A DNA stretch of 64,000 nt from Sipunculus nudus (Eukaryota > Annelida > Sipuncula > Golfingiida > Sipunculidae): the NCBI GenBank assembly GCA_026874595.1, contig CM049317.1, positions 61,714,618 to 61,778,617 of the forward strand, given 5' to 3'. Position 1 is the stretch's first letter; each line of letters starts with the position of its first letter. Of this stretch, positions 59,657 through 64,000 are shown in pieces. The translations under genes and the position numbers were made by a program. The notes beneath the pieces were generated by a model. That model worked only from the letters and a program-made list of their open reading frames with translations. It had not been told where the DNA came from and did no database searches.

Positions 59657-61035
59657 GTGTCGGAACGACACCAATGCCCCCGCCTCGAGCAATTTAGAAA
59701 TATTTGTTAAAGTTTGTAAAATTATCTATGTTCAGGAGCTGTCATACGGTCAAAGGTAGGTTAACCAGGATAAAATGCGAACTCGATCTGTAAGTGGTCA
59801 TTTTGCTGCCACACACCAAAAATCAGACCAATTTCTGCAGGCATTGTGAAAAAAGTCCGTACATGTGCATTTGTCATGAAAATTTCAATTTTTCATGAAA
59901 TTTTCTAAGTTAAGGAGCGGTTATACAGTTAAAAATAGGTCAAATGGGACAAAACGCGAACTCGATCTGTAAGTGGTCATTTTTCTGCCACATACCAAAA
60001 ATTAGACCAATATCTGCGGGCATTGCAAAAAAGTCCGTACATGTGCATTTATCATGAAAATTTCCATTTTCATGAAATTCTCTATGTTCAGGAGCCGTCA
60101 TACAGTCAAAAGTAGGTCAACTGGAACAAAACGCGAACTCGATCTGTAACTTGTCATAATCTGCCCACACACCAAACATCAGGCTCATATCTGCAGGCAT
60201 TGCGAAAAAAGTCTGTGCAAGTGCAGATATCATGAAAATTTCAATATTTCATGAAATTTTCTATGTTCAGGAGCCGTCATACAGTCTAAAGTACGTCAAC
60301 CGGGACAAAACGCGAACTCGATCTGTAAGTGGTCATTTTGCTGTCACACACTAAAAAATTAGGCCAATAACTGCGGGCATTGCGAAAAAAGAAGTCCGTA
60401 CATATGCATTTTCATGAAAATTTCAATTTTTCATGAAATTTTCTATAATCAGGAGCCGTAATACGGTCAAAAGTAGGTCAACCAGGGAAAAACGCGAACT
60501 CGATCTGTAACTTGTCATAATCTGCCCACACACCAAAACTTAGGCCAATATTTGCAAGCATTGCGAAAAAAAGTCAGTACATGTTCTTTTGTCATGAAAA
60601 TTTCTATTATTCTTGAAATTTTCTATGTTCCGGAGCCGTCATACGGTAAAAATAGGTCAAACGGGACAAAATGCGAACTTGATCTGTAAGTGGTCATTAT
60701 GCTCCCACACACTTAAAATTAGGCCAATATCTGCAAGCATTGCATGTCCGTACATGTGCATTTGTCATGAAAATTTACATTTTTCATGAAATTTTCTTTG
60801 TTCCGGAGCCGACATACGGTCTAAAGTAGGTCAACCGGGACGAAACGCGACCTCGATCTGTAACTGGTCATTATCTGCCCACACACCAAAAATCAGGCCA
60901 ATATCTGCATGCATTGCGAAAAAAAGTCCGTACAACTGTTTCATTTCGGAATGACGGAATGACAGAATGACGGAATGAAGGAATGACGGTCATGGGTAAT
61001 ACTATATCCCCCGGCCACTTTGTGGCGGGGGCATT
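59657..61035 (+). mobile_element. HINE/pearl-like (Helentron-type non-autonomous) element
   Basis: Ordered parts: (1) a palindrome GTGTCG-GAA-CGACAC at 59657-59671 followed by AATGCCCCCGCC; (2) a core of seven tandem units of about 178 bp (the GGAGC landmark at 59735, 59914, 60091, 60270, 60452, 60632 and 60805), each containing TCATGAAATTTTCTATG, TAGGTCAACCGGGACAAAAC, GCGAACTCGATCTGTAA and GGCCAATATCTGCAGGCATT; (3) an octanucleotide microsatellite of GGAATGAC at about 60947-60993; (4) a terminal hairpin CCCCGGCCAC-TTT-GTGGCGGGG followed by GCATT. This order (short 5' end, satellite-like core, microsatellite, 3' hairpin) is that of pearl/HINE elements described in bivalves. No Rep/helicase coding sequence is present, so it is non-autonomous. 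Confidence 0.75.
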
Positions 61036-61355
61036 AAAAAGCTACACTACTCAAGATGGATATAGCAGGCCGATAAGTCAAAACACTCACGGAATTTGTC
61101 ATGAAATTTTCAATTTTTCATGAAATTTTCTATGTTCCGGATCATACGGTCAAAAGTAGGTCAACCGGGACGAAACGCGAACTCGATCTGTAACTGGTCA
61201 TTATCTGCCCACTCATCAAAGATCAGGCCAATATCTGCAGGCATTGCGAAAAAAGTCCTTACAACTGTTTAATTTCGGAATGACGGAAGGACGGAATGAC
61301 GGAATGACGGACATGGGTAAAACTATATGCCCCGGCCACTTTGTGGCGGGGGCAT
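61036..61355 (+). repeat. Tandem duplicate of the HINE 3' end plus 53 bp of flank
   Basis: After AAAAAGCTACACTACTCAAG and a short flank up to about 61088, the sequence re-enters a single core unit (61089-61260), a second GGAATGAC microsatellite (about 61277-61310) and a second hairpin TATGCCCCGGCCAC-TTT-GTGGCGGGGGCATA, 14-bp stem with one mismatch. The same flank, AAAAAGCTACACTACTCAAG, follows again at about 61356. The offset is about 320 bp. Confidence 0.75.
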
Positions 61356-61374
61356 AAAAAAGCTACACTACTCA

Positions 61375-61620
61375 AGGTGGATGGACATGCAAAATACCAG
61401 GCCGATAAGTTAAAACACTCACGAAATATGTGAAATGTTCACCTAAAGAAGATGCTCAAATGGACATTTTTAAAAACAACTGTAGGTGGCGCCGCCAGTC
61501 TTGTATACAATTTATCAAAAAAAAAGATCTATGAACATGCACAATTTTAGGCTGATACATTAATTTATTCATAGAATACGTGATTTTAGAAAGCGCCACC
61601 AGTCTTGTGTACGGAGCATA
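61375..61620. repeat. Degenerate tandem repeat, family G, right part
   Basis: Landmarks are GGACATGCAAAATACCAGGC, GGCGCCGCCAGTCTTGTATA (about 61484) and AGCGCCACCAGTCTTGTGTA (about 61590), matching the units at 59080-59656. Confidence 0.6.
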
Positions 61621-61633
61621 AAATGTTTTCTCC

Positions 61634-61803
61634 TGTTAGCTTGCTGTTCGTCGATCTGTCCGTTAGCTAGCTGTCCATCAATCTGTCCGTCAGCTAGATG
61701 TCCGTCATTCTGTCCGTCAGCTAGCTTGTCAATCTGCTGTCAGCTAGCCTGTCAATCTGCTGTCAGCTAGCCTGTCAATCTGCCCGTCAATCTGTCTGTC
61801 AGA
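61634..61803. repeat. Minisatellite, about 23-bp CTGTCAGCTAGC unit
   Basis: About seven imperfect units built from GTCCGTCAGCTAGC and TGTCAATCTG. Two 23-bp units (CTGTCAGCTAGCCTGTCAAT + CTG) are perfect near 61735-61780. Confidence 0.9.
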
Positions 61804-62010
61804 TTACTGGAAGAACAGAGTATCATCGCGGAGCTTGCATAAGGCTGTACTTGTCTCGAGCGACACACAACTATAAGTAAATATTTAAAATCCCCGTCAT
61901 GTTTTGTTAATTTGTTAATAGCCCTTCTACTAGTGTGTATATTTGTCTTGAATATTACAGAGGTACATCTGTTTATGATAAATTAAGTGCATATGTGTTT
62001 TGTCATTCCC

Positions 62011-62015
<5 letters not shown>
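61804..62015. other. Short unique spacer
   Basis: No gene or repeat recognised between the minisatellite and the (TA)n array. It contains a TGTCTCGAGCGACACA near-palindrome at about 61849-61865. Confidence 0.5.

Positions 62016-62066
<51 letters not shown>
62016..62066. repeat. (TA)n microsatellite at the end of a LINE fragment
   Basis: About 25 TA units. It lies where the LINE reading frame stops being recognisable. Confidence 0.97.
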
Positions 62067-62071
<5 letters not shown>

Positions 62072-63060
62072 ACTTTAGTGTTATCCACATTTCCCACTAT
62101 TTCATATCGGTCTAAAAATATTCAAGTTTATCAACTTGTAATCTCCCAACCGTGTCTCTGAAACAAACAATATCATAAGCAAACATTAACATTGTAAAAT
62201 GTTGTGTTTATTGGTTTACAAATATACTTTGATTTAACTCATGCATCATATAATACAATTTATTCATGAAGAAAGTAAACAAAAGTTTGGTTATTATACA
62301 ACACAGTCTCACTCCTATAATGCATGAAAAATATCCTGAAAGCCCCTCATTTGTACTAACACAAGATTGAAATTTAGCGTACGTGGACTTTAAAATATTT
62401 AACGTTTTTCCCTTTATCGCCCACCTATAAAGTACATAAAGTACTATTTCGATGAAGATTGCATAAAATCTCTCTTTTCTCTTGGTCAGATTTGTTTCAA
62501 TTAAAGACATTAGAGTGAACGTATTGTCTGTTGTACTTTTTTTTTCTTCTGTTATCTGCCTATTCTTCAAGAAATATACTATTGGCATCAGCCCATTTAA
62601 TTAATCTTTCATTCAGAGTTTTTATTTAAACTTACTAACAGTATTTAATAGTAAAATACCTCTGTAATTATTTGGATCATTGCAGGAGCTTTTTTTAATG
62701 ATGGAAATATAATAGCTTTAGACCATTCTGCTGCAAATTCACCTCTGCTGCAATTACATAATATTAAAGAAACTTTCTAATAAATGTACTAAACGTATTT
62801 GGTTTTCTTTCATTAATTCAACTATGATTCCATCTGGTCCAGATGCTTTTCCACTTTTCATATCTAATATTTTTTTTCTTTATTTTCTCTTCGTTTATAT
62901 CCATATATTAATAAGATCTAAGGTTTCATCTGAGTAATCATCCTGAAAGTTAAAGCCATCAATGTACTTTTCAAAGTCCGTATCTAAGGAATTAAAATTC
63001 TCTGTGAACAAATATTTTAAATGTATATGCATATATTCATATAAAATAACATACATCTGG
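62067..63060 (-). pseudogene. Dead non-LTR retrotransposon (LINE) reverse transcriptase
   Basis: Minus-strand translation gives RT landmarks in the right order. FEKYIDGFNFQDD and DETLDLINI (about 62895-63000) come first, then KSGKASGPDGI (62826-62858), GEFAAEWSKAIIFPSLKK, NDPNNYRGILLLNTVSKF (62626-62681), NERLIKWADANSIFLEE (about 62563-62613), STTDNTFTLMSLIE, KGKTLNILKSTYAKFQSCV, EYF-type GYFSCIIGVR, LLFTFFMN and finally MFAYDIV (about 62168-62186). These are RVT_1-type motifs of the CR1/Jockey/RTE-like LINEs; the clade is not resolved. It is broken: several frame changes (one in an A run near 62540), a stop in place of Gln after FLEE, loss of the motif-A aspartate region (FIEIVLYVLY), and the catalytic FADD changed to FAYD. 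The endonuclease and the 3' part are missing; the fragment ends at the (TA)n array. Confidence 0.85.
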
Positions 63061-63513
63061 CATCGTGATTTGCGCGTCAGCCAGATCGTGTCTTGTGTGT
63101 TATTGCCATAGATCCCCATCCCTCCCGACATCATGTATATGGATCATGCATAGAATTTTATTTGTCACAGGTACATGGGTTTGTACAGGTTATTTCCCCA
63201 GGCTTCCTGTTTTTTAGGTAAGCCGTTTTATTGTAGGCGTTATACCCACAATCAAAATATGAGCACGGCAACAAAAAGAGCATAGCCTGTTTCGCCTGAG
63301 CATGCACTGCCGTCGACTGTATACCATATGCTCGCGTATACCGGGGATGGCTCTCTTTTACACAAGAAACTCTGTGTCACTCTTACGTGTCTTCGTACCG
63401 TGTTTATAAAAGGCTTTATTTATAACTAGATTTACTTAATACCTGAAGCCATTTGCTTGACATAGGGGTAACGGTCATATATTAAGGCCTTTATTCAACT
63501 TGATATTCAGCTA

Positions 63514-63563
<50 letters not shown>

Positions 63564-64000
63564 GTTATACACATAGATGTTCAATACATCATAGTGAAAG
63601 TGCTCACCCATGCAGGGGAGCATTAATAAAGTATAGTTTACGTTTTTTACTATATATTTATATATACGGTAAGTGCATTGGTATAAACCCTCTGAACACA
63701 TTTACATTATTGCTTTAAAATTACCCAAATTTTTTCTTTGAAGTTTCTAACATAATAATTACAATTAATTCATATTAGAATATTGAAATACACTTAAGAT
63801 TTGAAATAATAATTATTAATATTAATAAACATTATCATAAATAGTAAAAACAAACCATGTCATTAAGCTTGGCAGCTTCATGTCTTCGTGGCCGCTCTAC
63901 ACGGAAAATCTATAGCGAACAGGTGAAAATGTGTTGTGGAAACGCTACATTCTACACTGTGAATTATGAGAAGGGGACCAGTCTACGTGTATATCATAGA
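63061..64000. other. Unique AT-rich sequence with a (TA)n array
   Basis: No recognisable gene. The (TA)n array is at 63516-63562. Confidence 0.5.
63516..63562. repeat. (TA)n microsatellite
   Basis: About 23 uninterrupted TA units. Confidence 0.97.

Overview
The window is a gene-poor, AT-rich stretch of an animal nuclear genome. It looks non-coding, either intergenic or deep intronic. I found no host gene with recognisable protein domains, no tRNA or rRNA gene that looks functional, and no bacterial, organellar or viral coding block. The longest open frames are about 100-140 codons and nearly all are explained by repeats. The repeat content points to a marine invertebrate, most likely a mollusc or another lophotrochozoan: a pearl/Helentron-like (HINE) element with a tandem core, an octanucleotide microsatellite and a terminal hairpin; SINE-type sequence with a GATCGAACCCGGGTCG box; TGACCTTTGACCT-rich dispersed repeats; TIR elements ending in CAGGGGCGGATCC; and many long (TA)n arrays. 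The phylum is an inference from repeat types, not from a gene.

Layout. 0-13 kb: a family-D dispersed repeat (925-1190), a CAGGGGCGGATCC element (1605-1825), a 44-bp minisatellite (2021-2457), several (TA)n arrays, a GACGACC minisatellite (9923-10075), a 950-bp purine-skewed stretch (10690-11640) and two pogo-like MITEs (11796, 12811). 13-25 kb: microsatellites, a 144-bp duplication, a DR1-rich three-copy repeat (17150-17985) lying between two GGACTC-rich blocks, a pair of tRNA-like units with a primer-binding-site-like motif (19778-20160), another MITE (20987) and a possible short exon (24460-24518, minus strand). 25-38 kb: three copies of one TIR element. Two of them (30024 and 32125) are identical over 469 bp and bracket 1.6 kb. 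A small ORF with a signal peptide lies at 37860-38066, minus strand. 38-48 kb: mostly unique AT-rich DNA, then a 3.7-kb satellite of 47-bp units with a duplicated 14-unit higher-order block and an inverted monomer at its right edge. 48-64 kb: dispersed repeats (families D, E, SINE, CAGGGGCGGATCC), a degenerate repeat array into which a HINE-like element has inserted and then been partly duplicated (59080-61620), and a dead LINE reverse-transcriptase fragment on the minus strand (62067-63060).

No genes work together here. The visible biology is that of repeats: nested insertion, tandem amplification, local duplication and decay. The observations I rate highest are the identical 469-bp pair (LTR-like or composite), the HINE with its co-duplicated 3' flank, the 658-bp higher-order satellite duplication, and the small secreted-peptide ORF.
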